Assembly: GCA_963761435.1 (NCBI GenBank)
Contig: CAVXHJ010000017.1
Coordinates: 310,001 to 374,000 of the forward strand
DNA from: Roseiarcus sp963761435
GTDB lineage: Bacteria; Pseudomonadota; Alphaproteobacteria; Rhizobiales; Beijerinckiaceae
Reading direction: 5' to 3'
DNA: 64,000 bases
Shown: positions 9,641 to 18,725 of the stretch, one piece after another
Layout: each line of letters opens with the position of its first letter
Numbering within the stretch: position 1 is the stretch's first letter
Notes under the pieces: generated by a model
Databases searched by the model: none
The model's input: the letters and a program-made list of their open reading frames with translations, nothing else
What the model was told of the DNA's origin: nothing
Position numbers and translations under genes: made by a program

Positions 9641-10015
9641 TCAGGAGAGCGCTTTGCGGCGCGTCGCCCATGGCGTCATGCGCCGCATCTGCGCCGCGCT
9701 TGCCTGCTTGGGCAGTTTCTCGGCGATGCCGTAGACGCGCTCGCGCCGGTCGAGCTCCCCCATCACGTCGCTCGGGGAAACGCCGCACTCTGCCCAGATG
9801 ACCGCGAGATGATAGAGAACGTCCGCACTCTCCAGGATCACCGACTCGCGGTTCATCTGCACCGCGTCGAGGCCGACTTCGATTGCCTCCTCGGCCAGCT
9901 TCTTGGCCATTTTCTGGACCCCGTCGCGAAACAGCTTGGAGGTGCGGGAAGCCGAAGGGTTTCGGTCCCGGGCCTCCTGGACGGCGGCGAAGAGCCTATC
10001 GAGCGAATCAGTCAT
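9641..10015 (-). CDS. hisE: Phosphoribosyl-ATP diphosphatase
   Basis: A 124-residue enzyme of histidine biosynthesis that converts phosphoribosyl-ATP to phosphoribosyl-AMP. The all-alpha MazG-like fold is seen in KKLAEEAIEVGLDA and ESADVLYHLAVIWAE, whose acidic residues bind magnesium. The length is a little above the usual ~105 residues because of a C-terminal extension (QASAAQMRRMTPWATRRKALS). The other his genes are not in the window; here it lies downstream of purS-purQ on the same strand, separated from purQ by 178 bases containing a hairpin, so it is probably transcribed separately. Confidence 0.93.
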   Translation of the reverse strand: MTDSLDRLFAAVQEARDRNPSASRTSKLFRDGVQKMAKKLAEEAIEVGLDAVQMNRESVILESADVLYHLAVIWAECGVSPSDVMGELDRRERVYGIAEKLPKQASAAQMRRMTPWATRRKALS

Positions 10016-10042
10016 GTGTTCGAATTATCCTTAAATGAATCA

Positions 10043-10073
10043 CATAGTGCCGAACAAGCGTTCCGGCACTATG
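10043..10073. repeat. Inverted repeat between purQ and hisE
   Basis: A 13-base-pair hairpin: left arm CATAGTGCCGAAC (10043-10055), loop AAGC, right arm GTTCCGGCACTATG (10060-10073), with one bulged C. It lies between the purQ stop and the hisE start on the minus strand. There is no T-run after the stem on the minus strand, so it is not a canonical intrinsic terminator; it could be an operator, an mRNA processing or stability element, or a small dispersed repeat. Confidence 0.6.
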
Positions 10074-10193
10074 ACAAAAACCCTACAGGAATTAATTTTT
10101 TTGCCCGAAGCCTGGGGATTGTTGCGGACGGGGTGGTTTCCGACTGGCGGGCGAGGGCTTGGACCATTCGAAGGACGGCGATTATGGCGGCCT

Positions 10194-10877
10194 TCATGCC
10201 GCAAGGGAAGCAAAGAGAGCGCGCCCGTCGATGCCGCCGACGAGCGGATCGATCAGGTTTTCCGGGTGCGGCATCAGCCCGAGCACGTTGAACCGCTCGT
10301 TGAATACGCCGGCGATGGAATGGGTGGAGCCGTTGGGATTGGTCTCCTCTCCGACCCTTCCCGTCTCGTCCGCGTAGCGGAACGCGACTCGGCCTTCCGC
10401 CTCGATTCGCTTGATGGTCTCGTCGTCGGCGACGAAATTGCCTTCGCCGTGGGCGATGGCGAATTTGACGACTTGCCCGGGCGCATAGCGGCGGGTGAAC
10501 GGAGTTTGCGCGTTTTCGACCCGAACATGCTGCATTTTGCATAAGAATCGGCGCTGCGCGTTGCGCATCAGCACACCCGGCAGGAGGCCGGCTTCGCACA
10601 GGATTTGAAAGCCGTTGCAGATGCCGAGCAGGAGCCCGCCGCGCGCCGCGTGTTCTCCGACCGCCTGCATGATCGGGGCGCGCGCGGCGATGGCCCCGCA
10701 CCGCAGATAGTCGCCGTAGGAGAATCCGCCCGGCAGGACGACCAGGTCCACTCCCGCCGGCAGCTCGCGTTCGCCGTGCCAGACGATCGTCGGCTCGGCT
10801 CCCGTCGCTTGCCGAAGGGCGCGCGCGACGTCGCCTTCGCGATTGACGCCAGGAAACAGGATCACTGCGCTGCGCAT
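10194..10877 (-). CDS. purQ: Phosphoribosylformylglycinamidine synthase subunit PurQ
   Basis: A 227-residue class I glutamine amidotransferase that supplies ammonia to PurL in purine synthesis (FGAR to FGAM). It begins MRSAVILFPGVNREGD at 10877. The oxyanion region LPGGFSYGDYLRCG precedes the nucleophile Cys87 in GICNGFQIL, and the His/Glu of the triad are in GLMPHPENL near residue 205. The open frame extends upstream across purS but that part is unrelated. It lies 7 bases after purS, as in other bacteria that use separate PurS, PurQ and PurL; purL itself is not in the window. Confidence 0.96.
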   Translation of the reverse strand: MRSAVILFPGVNREGDVARALRQATGAEPTIVWHGERELPAGVDLVVLPGGFSYGDYLRCGAIAARAPIMQAVGEHAARGGLLLGICNGFQILCEAGLLPGVLMRNAQRRFLCKMQHVRVENAQTPFTRRYAPGQVVKFAIAHGEGNFVADDETIKRIEAEGRVAFRYADETGRVGEETNPNGSTHSIAGVFNERFNVLGLMPHPENLIDPLVGGIDGRALFASLAA

Positions 10878-10884
10878 CCGCGCC

Positions 10885-11124
10885 TCACGCGATCTCGATC
10901 GCGTAGTTTTCGACGATCGTGTTGGCGAGCAGCCGCTCGCAAGCCTCGCCGAGCCTTTGTCGCGCGCTGGCGTGGTCATCACCGGCGAGCTCAATGTCGA
11001 AGATCTTGCCTTGCCGCACGCTATTGACCCCGTCGATGGCGAGGGCCTTGAGCGCGCCCTCGATCGCCTTGCCCTGGGGATCCAGCACGCCGGACTTCAA
11101 GGTCACGATGACGCGCGCTCTCAT
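10885..11124 (-). CDS. purS: Phosphoribosylformylglycinamidine synthase subunit PurS
   Basis: A 79-residue protein (MRARVIVTLKSGVLDPQGKA) matching PurS, the small subunit that bridges PurQ and small-type PurL. The motifs DPQGKAIEGAL, VRQGKIFDIEL and C-terminal NTIVENYAIEI are as in the family, and length is normal (about 80). It sits 24 bases downstream of ptsN and 7 bases upstream of purQ on the minus strand. Confidence 0.95.
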   Translation of the reverse strand: MRARVIVTLKSGVLDPQGKAIEGALKALAIDGVNSVRQGKIFDIELAGDDHASARQRLGEACERLLANTIVENYAIEIA

Positions 11125-11148
11125 GGGCGTTCTGGGCTCCCGGCCAAC

Positions 11149-11613
11149 TCAGGCCGCGTTCGAGGTCGGCGCCATGGTCAGAAGCGCGTATAGCGCCGCC
11201 GGATCGCGGGTCGCGCGCAACTGGGCGGCGATCGCCCCGTTGCGCAGCAGGCGCGCGCTCATGGCCAGAGCCTTGAGGTGGTCGGCGCCCGCGGCTTCGG
11301 GGGCGATCAGCATGAAAATGAGATCGACCGGCAGGCCGTCCGGGGTCTCGAAATCGATCGGGCGGTCGAGCCGGGCGAAGACGCCGAAGATATGCGGACA
11401 TTTGGCCAGCTTGCCATGCGGAATGGCGACTCCGTCGCCGACCCCAGTTGAGCCGAGCCGCTCGCGCTGGAGCAGCGCGTCGAAGATTTCGCGCGCCGGC
11501 AGGCCCGAGACCAGCGCCGCGCGCTCGCTCATCTCCTGCAGCGCCTGCTTCTTGCCGTTCACCCTCAGAGCGGCCATGACCGCGTCTGGTTTGAGGAGTT
11601 GTGATAACAACAT
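11149..11613 (-). CDS. ptsN: PTS IIA-like nitrogen regulatory protein PtsN
   Basis: A 154-residue EIIA-Ntr domain protein. The phosphorylatable histidine is in GVAIPHGKL near residue 66; GSTGVGDG before it and LIFMLIAPEAAGADHLKALA after it are family signatures. EIIA-Ntr receives phosphate from PtsP/NPr and in proteobacteria affects potassium transport, nitrogen signalling and stress responses. It lies 11 bases after hpf and follows rpoN, the classical rpoN-hpf-ptsN order. Confidence 0.96.
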   Translation of the reverse strand: MLLSQLLKPDAVMAALRVNGKKQALQEMSERAALVSGLPAREIFDALLQRERLGSTGVGDGVAIPHGKLAKCPHIFGVFARLDRPIDFETPDGLPVDLIFMLIAPEAAGADHLKALAMSARLLRNGAIAAQLRATRDPAALYALLTMAPTSNAA

Positions 11614-11624
11614 GTTCGTCCTGC

Positions 11625-12221
11625 TTAAGCAGCGCCCCGCGGTTCGCGAAAGGCCTGCGGATCGAGCCAGCCAATCGCGCCGTCGCGGCGCCGATAGACA
11701 ACGTTCACGCGGCCGCTGCCGGCATGCTGGAAGACCACCACCGCAGCGCCCGACAGGTCGAGTTCGGCGACGGCCGAGGCGACCGACAGGGACTTGAGTT
11801 CTTCGGTTCCCTCCGCCACGACGACCGGACTGAAGCCCCCGGCGGGTTCTTCCTCTTCCCGCGGCGATTCCACGATGTAGTTATCGATGAAGTTGACGAT
11901 CTGGCCCCGCCCGCCGCCGAGCGGGACGCCGTGACCCTTGAGGCGCGTCTTATAGCGGCGAAGGCGGCTTTCAATTCTGTCGGCGGCCTGGTCGAAGCAA
12001 AGGTAGGGTTCGTGCGCGCGACCTTCGGCGTGAAGGCTCACTCCCGAACTCAGACGCAACGTGCATTCCGAGCGATAGCCGGAGCCTTCGCGCGTCATCA
12101 CCACATGACCGCCGACAGAGCCGGCGAAGTAGCGGCCGACCGTCGCCTCGACTTTTTCCAGGACGTGCTGACGCAAAGCTTCCCCGATGTCGAGGTTCTT
12201 ACCCGATACCCTCAAGGTCAT
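11625..12221 (-). CDS. hpf: Long-form ribosome hibernation promoting factor
   Basis: A 198-residue protein with the RaiA/HPF N-terminal domain (MTLRVSGKNLDIGEALRQHV to about residue 100) and, after a linker, the long-form C-terminal dimerisation domain seen in VVYRRRDGAIGWLDPQ near residues 170-190. Long HPF dimerises 70S ribosomes into inactive 100S particles in stationary phase. It lies 203 bases downstream of rpoN and 11 bases upstream of ptsN. Confidence 0.95.
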   Translation of the reverse strand: MTLRVSGKNLDIGEALRQHVLEKVEATVGRYFAGSVGGHVVMTREGSGYRSECTLRLSSGVSLHAEGRAHEPYLCFDQAADRIESRLRRYKTRLKGHGVPLGGGRGQIVNFIDNYIVESPREEEEPAGGFSPVVVAEGTEELKSLSVASAVAELDLSGAAVVVFQHAGSGRVNVVYRRRDGAIGWLDPQAFREPRGAA

Positions 12222-12424
12222 CGAACGCCGGCCTTACTTTTCCGGCGAGGCCGGCGAGCGTCGTTCGCCGCTCATCCTCGCCGCCACGCACGCGTTCCCG
12301 CCTACCCCCGTTCCGCTCCGCCTCGGTCGGTCCCGCGGCGCCCGGATCGCAGGTAGGGTTAGGAGCGTGCAGGGTCCGTGTCAATCGGCGGAGCAACCCG
12401 TTAATTTTGCAGGAGAAATTGATA

Positions 12425-13996
12425 TTAGGCCTCGACCGCGAGAGAATTCTCGCGTTCGACCCGGGCGCGCATCGGCGCCATCTTCATCTTGCGCCGCTCG
12501 ACCGACGAAGGGATTCTGAGGCTGTCGCGGTATTTGGCCACCGTGCGCCGGGCGACGAGGATGTCCGCCTTGCGCAGGCGCTCGACAATCAGGTCGTCCG
12601 ACAGCACCTCGTCCGGGTTCTCATCGTCGATCATCTGCCGGATGCGCTGGCGCACGGCCTCGGCGGAATGCGCCTGGCCCGGCTCGCTCGAGGCGATTGC
12701 GGCGGTGAAGAAATACTTCATCTCGAACAGGCCGCGCGGGGTCTGAATGAACTTGTGGGCGGTCGCGCGGGAGACCGTCAACTCGTGGACGCCGATCGCC
12801 TCGCCGACCATCTTCAGGTTGAGCGGCTTCAGGCCCGACACGCCTTCGAGGAGGAAAGCGTCCTGCCGCCGCACGATCTCGCTCGCCACATTGAGGATGG
12901 TGCGCGCGCGCTGTTCGAGGCTCTTGGTCAGCCAGTTGGCCGCCTGCAGCTGGGTTGAGACATACTGGCGGTCCTCGTCCCGCTTGGCGCCGCGCCGGAT
13001 CTCGGCGGCGTAGACCTCGTTGACGAGTACGCGCGGCAGCGCCCTCGTGTTCAGCTCGACCCGCCAGCCGAAATCCGGCGCCGCGGTGACATGGACGTCG
13101 GGAATCGCCGGCGCGGCCGGCGGGTCGCCGAACGCCCGCCCGGGCTTGGGCTCGAGGCGGCGGATCTCGGCGATCATGTCGCTGAGGTCCTCGTCATCGA
13201 CGCCGCAGGCGCGGCGGAGCAACGGAAAGTCACGCTTGGCGAGCGCGGGCAGGTTCTCGATCAGAGCCTGCATCGCCGGATCGAAACGGTCCCGTTCCTT
13301 GAGCTGAAGGGTGAGGCATTCGGCGAGGGAGCGCGAGAACACTCCTGTCGGCTCGAGGCCCTGCATGCGCATGAGCACGCGCTCGACGCACTCTGCGGTG
13401 GCGGCGAGCCGGTCGGCGATCTCGGCGATCGAGCCGACGAAATATCCGGCTTCGTCCAGGCCGTCGATCAACGCAACCCCGATGATCCGCTCGGCCGGAT
13501 CGGCGAGGAGGATCGCAGCCTGGCGCAAAAGATGGTCGCGAAGGGTGAGGGCCTCGGCGACATAGGCCTCGAGGTCGGGCGCTTCGCCAGCGTCGGAACC
13601 GACGCCGAGGCCAGTCCAGGCGTGCGCGCTCAAGCCGTCGGCCGGGATCGATTTGGGGGTGGGAGCGCTGCGGTCCGAGTCGAAGGCGTTGTCGATTTCG
13701 GTGCCAAGATTGGCGGCCAGGCCCGCAGCGTCGGTCTCCAGCGCCTCCCCCGCCCAGTCGCCTGGCTCGGCCGGGGCGTCCGCGGCGGCGGGGGCGGCGG
13801 CTTCGTCGATCAGCTCGGGATGCTGGCTCTCGCGCTCCTCGCCCCGCTCGAGCAGCGGATTGCTCGCCAGTTCGTTCTCGATGAACTGAGTGAGCTCGAG
13901 GTTTGGCATCTGCAAAAGCTTGATCGCCTGCAGGAGTTGCGGCGTCAGAACCATCGCCTGACCCTGCCGCATCGCCAGTTTGGCCGAGAGCGCCAT
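12425..13996 (-). CDS. rpoN: RNA polymerase sigma-54 factor RpoN
   Basis: A 523-residue sigma-54. The glutamine/leucine-rich activator region starts at residue 1 (MALSAKLAMRQGQAMVLTPQ, then LLQAIKLLQMPNLEL), an acidic linker follows (about residues 50-125), then the core-binding and DNA-binding domains with helix-turn-helix ELTVSRATAHKFIQTPRG and the RpoN box ARRTVAKYR near residue 490. The start at 13996 gives the canonical N-terminus; an in-frame start at 14032 would add 12 residues. Sigma-54 directs transcription of nitrogen and other enhancer-dependent genes. Confidence 0.95.
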   Translation of the reverse strand: MALSAKLAMRQGQAMVLTPQLLQAIKLLQMPNLELTQFIENELASNPLLERGEERESQHPELIDEAAAPAAADAPAEPGDWAGEALETDAAGLAANLGTEIDNAFDSDRSAPTPKSIPADGLSAHAWTGLGVGSDAGEAPDLEAYVAEALTLRDHLLRQAAILLADPAERIIGVALIDGLDEAGYFVGSIAEIADRLAATAECVERVLMRMQGLEPTGVFSRSLAECLTLQLKERDRFDPAMQALIENLPALAKRDFPLLRRACGVDDEDLSDMIAEIRRLEPKPGRAFGDPPAAPAIPDVHVTAAPDFGWRVELNTRALPRVLVNEVYAAEIRRGAKRDEDRQYVSTQLQAANWLTKSLEQRARTILNVASEIVRRQDAFLLEGVSGLKPLNLKMVGEAIGVHELTVSRATAHKFIQTPRGLFEMKYFFTAAIASSEPGQAHSAEAVRQRIRQMIDDENPDEVLSDDLIVERLRKADILVARRTVAKYRDSLRIPSSVERRKMKMAPMRARVERENSLAVEA

Positions 13997-14337
13997 ACCT
14001 ACCGCCAACCCTTCACCATACGCCCGCACCAATCTCGCGCTCGACGCCGCGGCTCGCTTTTTGCTTCAAGCCGCTCGCTCCTTAGCATGGGCCGAACGGA
14101 CCGCGACGGCAAGCACGGCGCCGGGCGCGCCTGTTCATTGTTAGCGGCGTCAACGCCGCGCCGCAACAGGCGATATTGCTTAGCGACATCAATTAATTAG
14201 CCTCTCTGTCACGATATTGTCACAGTCGTGAAAAAAGGCCGCCTCCAATTTATATAAAGAGTTGCTTATATGTTTATTGCACGATGCCGTCGCCGCTGGT
14301 AAGAGACGCCCGGACAAAGTGAGGAATTTCGCCCGCC
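13997..14337. other. Intergenic region, rpoN / ahcY
   Basis: 341 bases between divergent rpoN and ahcY. It becomes AT-rich toward ahcY (14190-14280) and holds a palindrome at 14252-14271 annotated separately, plus a weak CACGA...TCGTG inverted repeat near 14213-14233. It should contain both promoters. No gene seen. Confidence 0.5.
14252..14271. promoter_or_regulatory. Palindromic candidate operator upstream of ahcY
   Basis: ATATAA-N8-TTATAT, an imperfect 20-base palindrome 67 bases before the ahcY ATG in an AT-rich patch. In several proteobacteria ahcY is controlled by the ArsR-family regulator SahR, whose sites are AT-rich palindromes of similar size; that assignment here is inference. No riboswitch-like structure was recognised. 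Confidence 0.4.
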
Positions 14338-15768
14338 ATGACTTCCGCCGTGACCAAGACCAAAGCCGTCGAAGCCGCCGACCACGCGGTCGCCGACATG
14401 AAGCTCGCCGGCTACGGGCGAAAAGAGATCGCCATCGCCGAGACGGAGATGCCGGGCCTGATGGCGACCCGGGCCGAATATGCCGCAAGGCAGCCGCTGA
14501 AGGGCGCGCGCATCGCCGGCTCGCTGCACATGACGATCCAGACCGCCGTCCTGATCGAGACCCTGAAGGCGCTCGGCGCCGACGTGCGCTGGGCCTCGTG
14601 CAACATCTATTCGACCCAGGACCACGCGGCGGCGGCGATCGCGGCGACCGGCACGCCGGTTTTCGCGGTCAAGGGCGAGAGCCTCAAGGACTATTGGGAC
14701 TACACCCACCGGATCTTCGAATGGGCGGACGGCGGCTCGCCGAACATGATTCTCGACGACGGCGGCGATGCGACGCTCCTCATCCACCTCGGCGCGCGCG
14801 CCGAAAAGGGCGACGTCAAGTTCCTCGACACCGCGTCGAACGAGGAGGAGGAGGTCCTCTACGCGGCGATCAAGGAGAGGCTCAAGTCGAAGCCCGGCTG
14901 GTACGGCAAGAACGCCGCCTCGATCCGCGGCGTCACCGAGGAGACGACGACCGGCGTCCATCGGCTCTATGTGATGGCCAAGGAAGGCAAGCTCCTGTGG
15001 CCGGCGATCAACGTCAACGACAGCGTGACCAAGTCGAAGTTCGACAACCTCTACGGCTGCCGCGAGTCGCTGGTCGACGGCATCCGCCGCGGCACCGACG
15101 TGATGATGGCGGGCAAGGTGGCGATGGTCGCCGGCTTCGGCGACGTCGGCAAGGGCTCGGCCGCGTCCCTGCGCAACGCCGGCTGCCGGGTGATGGTGAG
15201 CGAGATCGACCCGATCTGCGCCCTCCAGGCGGCGATGGAAGGCTATGAGGTCACCACGATGGACGACGCCGCGCCGCGCGCCGACATTTTCGTCACCGCG
15301 ACCGGCAACGTCGACGTCATCACCCTCGACCACATGCGCGCGATGCACGACCGGGCGATCGTCGCCAACATCGGCCATTTCGATTCCGAGATCCAGGTCT
15401 CGAGCTTGCGCAATTACAAGTGGAACAACGTCAAGCCGCAGGTCGACGAGATCGAGTTCCCAGACGGCAAGAAGATCATCCTTCTGTCCGAAGGCCGGCT
15501 GGTCAACCTCGGCAACGCCACCGGCCACCCCTCGTTCGTGATGTCGGCTTCCTTCACCAACCAGACGCTGGCCCAGATCGAGCTCTTTACCAAGCCAGGC
15601 GAGTACAAAAAGCAGGTCTACACCCTGCCGAAGCATCTCGACGAGAAGGTCGCCTCGCTGCATCTGGCCAAGATCGGGGTGAAGCTCACCAAGATGACGC
15701 CCGAGCAGTCGAAATACCTCGGCATCCCGCAGACCGGTCCCTTCAAGGAGGATCATTACCGGTATTGA
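14338..15768 (+). CDS. ahcY: Adenosylhomocysteinase
   Basis: A 476-residue S-adenosylhomocysteine hydrolase, which splits SAH into adenosine and homocysteine to keep methylation running. Family features: LKGARIAGSLHMTIQTAVLI near residue 52, CNIYSTQDHAAAA near residue 87, the NAD motif VAGFGDVGKGSA near residue 262 and the C-terminal PEQSKYLGIPQTGPFKEDHYRY. Length, including the proteobacterial insertion, is normal. Start at 14338 (MTSAVTKTKAVEAAD). Confidence 0.98.
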   Translation: MTSAVTKTKAVEAADHAVADMKLAGYGRKEIAIAETEMPGLMATRAEYAARQPLKGARIAGSLHMTIQTAVLIETLKALGADVRWASCNIYSTQDHAAAAIAATGTPVFAVKGESLKDYWDYTHRIFEWADGGSPNMILDDGGDATLLIHLGARAEKGDVKFLDTASNEEEEVLYAAIKERLKSKPGWYGKNAASIRGVTEETTTGVHRLYVMAKEGKLLWPAINVNDSVTKSKFDNLYGCRESLVDGIRRGTDVMMAGKVAMVAGFGDVGKGSAASLRNAGCRVMVSEIDPICALQAAMEGYEVTTMDDAAPRADIFVTATGNVDVITLDHMRAMHDRAIVANIGHFDSEIQVSSLRNYKWNNVKPQVDEIEFPDGKKIILLSEGRLVNLGNATGHPSFVMSASFTNQTLAQIELFTKPGEYKKQVYTLPKHLDEKVASLHLAKIGVKLTKMTPEQSKYLGIPQTGPFKEDHYRY

Positions 15769-15971
15769 CGCGTCATCCTCACCCGCAACGCGGTGGAGGG
15801 GGCGACAGGGGGAGCGACAGCAATACGCTAAAGCAAGTTGCAATTCAGCGGCGTCACGGCCCGGGCTCCAGGGGCGCGGTCGGTCAAGCCGCCGGCGAGC
15901 GCGCCGGCTTTTGGCTCTTATGGCGTTATCTGTTGGTCGACCGGTTTGCTGTTCGTTCGTCGAACCCTTGC

Positions 15972-16003
15972 CGTCATGGCCGGGCTTGTCCCGGCCATCC
16001 ACG
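15972..16003 (+). repeat. REP-like element, left copy of mirrored pair
   Basis: A 32-base element with core TGGCCGGGCTTGTCCCGGCC. It contains an internal palindrome and occurs again as an exact reverse complement at 16104-16135. Repeats of this kind (a GTCATGGCCGGGCTTGTCCCGGCC core) are common between genes in rhizobial genomes. Confidence 0.8.
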
Positions 16004-16103
16004 CCGGGCCGCCGCAAGAACAAGTCCCGCCTCGGCGCGACCGGCAGGAAGGCGGACGGTCGCAAGGCTTTTCGCGCTTGCCTGCGTAGATGCGCTGGGC
16101 CTT

Positions 16104-16135
16104 CGTGGATGGCCGGGACAAGCCCGGCCATGACG
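16104..16135 (-). repeat. REP-like element, right copy of mirrored pair
   Basis: Exact 32-base reverse complement of 15972-16003. The pair encloses 100 bases, so a transcript could fold into a long stem as in bacterial interspersed mosaic elements. Confidence 0.8.
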
Positions 16136-16873
16136 CCTTGATGGCGCCGTCCGCCACCTCCGCCATGCTCCCGATTCCTTCCCCACAACAGCCAACGCGA
16201 TAAGAGCGACTGTTTTCCATCGACTCCAGAGCATGACATGATTTCTGATTTTTTGCAATATATTTTCACAATTACGAATTTTCCGATGAGCCGACCATCC
16301 ACTACGAGAGCGGAATTGAATCAGACTGACCCTCCGTTCCGGCGCATCGGTACGGCGAGCGTCACATCCCGCGCCGACCCAGTAATCCCGATCCGGCCGG
16401 ACCACGGCCCCGGCTATTCGTTCATCGGCCGCCTCAAGGGCCTGGCGGAGCTGCGCGGCGTCATGCGGACGGTCGAGGCGTTCCGGAGCGGCCGCGTGGC
16501 GTGAAGGGCGCGGCGGCGACCCCGCCCGGCTCACAAACCCCGCGGAAGCGGGGCCAAGGCCGGAGGAAGCGGGGCAAAGCATTGGGGAAGCCGGGCAAAG
16601 AAAGTGGGAAGACTATCCAAGCTTTTCTCTTCCGCGAATTGGGGCTTTTCAATGGGTTACAGGGGCCGGCCCGAAAAAAACGGCCATGCGGACGATTGCC
16701 ATTTGCCATGCGTATATACGGCCGGCCGGGCCGCACGGTCCGCTCTCCAGATCCGGCCTCCTCATACGCCATCCTAAAGCGTTTTCTGATTATCGGCAAG
16801 AAGCAATTCGAATTTTTCGGATGGCGCCGCGCCCTGCAGCCATCGCCGCCTCGGCCGGCTTACCGCCATCCCA

Positions 16874-18725
16874 TCAGAAGAGCGGTTTGATAACGCCGTA
16901 GATATGGCTGAGCACGCTAATGTCGATCGGCGACCCGCCACTTGCATGGCAAGAGAAGCAGTTCGAATTAAAGTTGCTCCCGGCGTTGGACGAGGTCGTG
17001 TCGTTGCCGTCCTCATAGGTTTCCATCGTGGAATTGGCCAGCTGACTGGTGCCGACCTGATTGCCGGGGTTCCCCGGACTCGGCTGTCCCGGCGACGGAG
17101 GCGCGCCGCCGATCGTCCAGGTCGCGCCGGTCATGAAGTAATTGTTGCGAACGTCGCCGGCCGCCATCATCCCGGAGATATTGTTGTTGATCGAAATAAT
17201 CTCGGTGTTCGAGTTCGCCGTAGTTCCGTCGATCGGGTTCGGCGAAATGTCCGAGGCGGCGCCAAAGGCCTTCCACCGGATCGTATCGCTGGGGCTGATG
17301 GTGAACGGAGGAGGAGTCGCCGCAGGCGGCTTGGCGAGCGCCTGTATGCTCGATCCCGACTGGCTCATGTGCATATCATTGAAAGGCCCGGAGGAATTGC
17401 TGGCGCTGAACAGCCACGATCCCGCGGTGCTTTGAGAGACCGGCGTCAGGACGCCGTTCTTGTTCACATATTGATAGGCGGCGTTCGGGGTGTTTCCGAA
17501 ATGCTCAAACGTAGACCAGATCATCTCCGGGTGCCCGGGAAATCCGGCCGTGCTGCCAACGACGTGGACCCCCACCAAGGCCAGTTGGGTCGTTTTCGTC
17601 CCGGTTGACGTCCAAGTCGTTGAGCTCGACGTATTGTACGTCGGCACCGTCGCCTCGATGGTGATGTAGTTGTTCGGATTCGAGACACTGGAAGCTTCGA
17701 CCCAGGACGTCTTGACCTCGACCGCAAGCGCCTGCGAATTCGAGAAAACTCGCTCCGTGCGCGGATGCGAAGCTCGTAATTGCGTTGAGATCAGTCATAG
17801 AGGTCGGAAACTGGGGACGCGCGACCCCTGGCTGGATCTGGCCGTCCTTCTGTCCAGTCAGGAAGTATGCATATACGTCATTAACCATGATTCCATAGTA
17901 GATAAGCGAGCTGTTCTGCGACTCAAGGACGGCGCCGTCGGCCTGCCCCTGCTCGACTTCGATCAAGTTGCCGAACGAATTGAAGAAGATCGGAATCCCG
18001 TCAATGATGAAGGACTGGACCAGCAAGGGCGCGGGGCTCGGCGCGGCGATCTCTCGCCCAAGAAACTCCCGGCGCTCGACCGGAGCGCGCTTCGGCTCGA
18101 TCACGGTCCCCTTTGCATTGCGAAGGACGAGAGTCCCGTCCTTCAGCCGCTCTGCGTGCGCGATTTCGACCGTGTTGCCCAAATTGTCGGTGACGCGCAG
18201 CTGCGAACTGACGACGCTCTGCACCCGCTGGACCTGGAGCATTCTCCCGGACTTGTCGACGATAATGGGAAGTCCAAGCGCACCCACCTGCGCGGAGCGC
18301 ACCCCGAAGGATCGGAGGATACCAAGGGAGTGTGGGAGCAACGTGCGCTGGCCGCTGGAGTCCAAAGTAGACACGTCATAGAAGGTCGGGGAATCCAAGA
18401 TGATCCCTCCGCCGCCGTAAATCGACGGGGCCGGGGAGGTCAGCCACAGGAACATCTGCTTCGACCATTGGTAGAAACTGCAATTCGGCGAGTCGGGAAA
18501 GGCGACGCTGTTGGCAGGATTGACCACCCCGTTGAGCGATGGCGATCCCGATTGGAACCAAGTCGCGAAAGTCGCCGGCGCCACGGTGCATGTCGGCGAA
18601 GGATCGGTCGGCATGGTCTGCGCGCGCGCTGGCGCGGCGCCTGCGCATGCGAGCGCCGTCAGAAGGGCGCCTGCGGCCCCGCAGGCTCGCAACCCTGGCC
18701 GGTCATTGCTTGGATATCTTGGCAA
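16874..18725 (-). CDS. Secreted protein with C-terminal CxxCH haem motif, frameshifted
   Basis: Frame-corrected length is about 617 residues. The N-terminus has a signal peptide (GAAGALLTALACAGAAPARAQ). The body includes FPDSPNCSFYQWSKQMFLWLT near residue 80 and SFIIDGIPIFFNSFGN near residue 240, and is rich in Ser/Asn/Gly. The end carries one c-type haem site, NCFSCHASGG, about 30 residues before the stop. The frame breaks at minus-strand TTTT (17745-17748): dropping one T joins SAHGASF to SNSQALAVEVKTSWVEA. As written, translation from 18725 runs out of frame and stops at 17505. I know similar proteins only as hypothetical with a terminal haem site; the function is not known to me. Confidence 0.7.

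Larger units (their letters stand above)
15769..16873. other. 1.1 kb region without a convincing gene
   Basis: Between ahcY and the convergent c-haem protein gene. It contains a mirrored pair of 32-base REP-like elements (15972-16003 and 16104-16135), GC-rich purine stretches (16540-16620) and a short AT-rich patch (16235-16290). The open frame 16238-16504 (88 residues, ending GRLKGLAELRGVMRTVEAF) is the best candidate for a small hypothetical protein, but it has no family motif and no clear ribosome site. Confidence 0.5.

Noticed and set aside
16238..16504. Possible small gene of 88 codons
   Set aside because: No family motif, no ribosome site and it lies in a repeat-bearing spacer; mentioned only as a candidate within the region entry.
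15769..16873. CRISPR array or insertion sequence
   Set aside because: Only two repeats, in mirrored orientation, with one spacer; no transposase or terminal repeats with target duplication.
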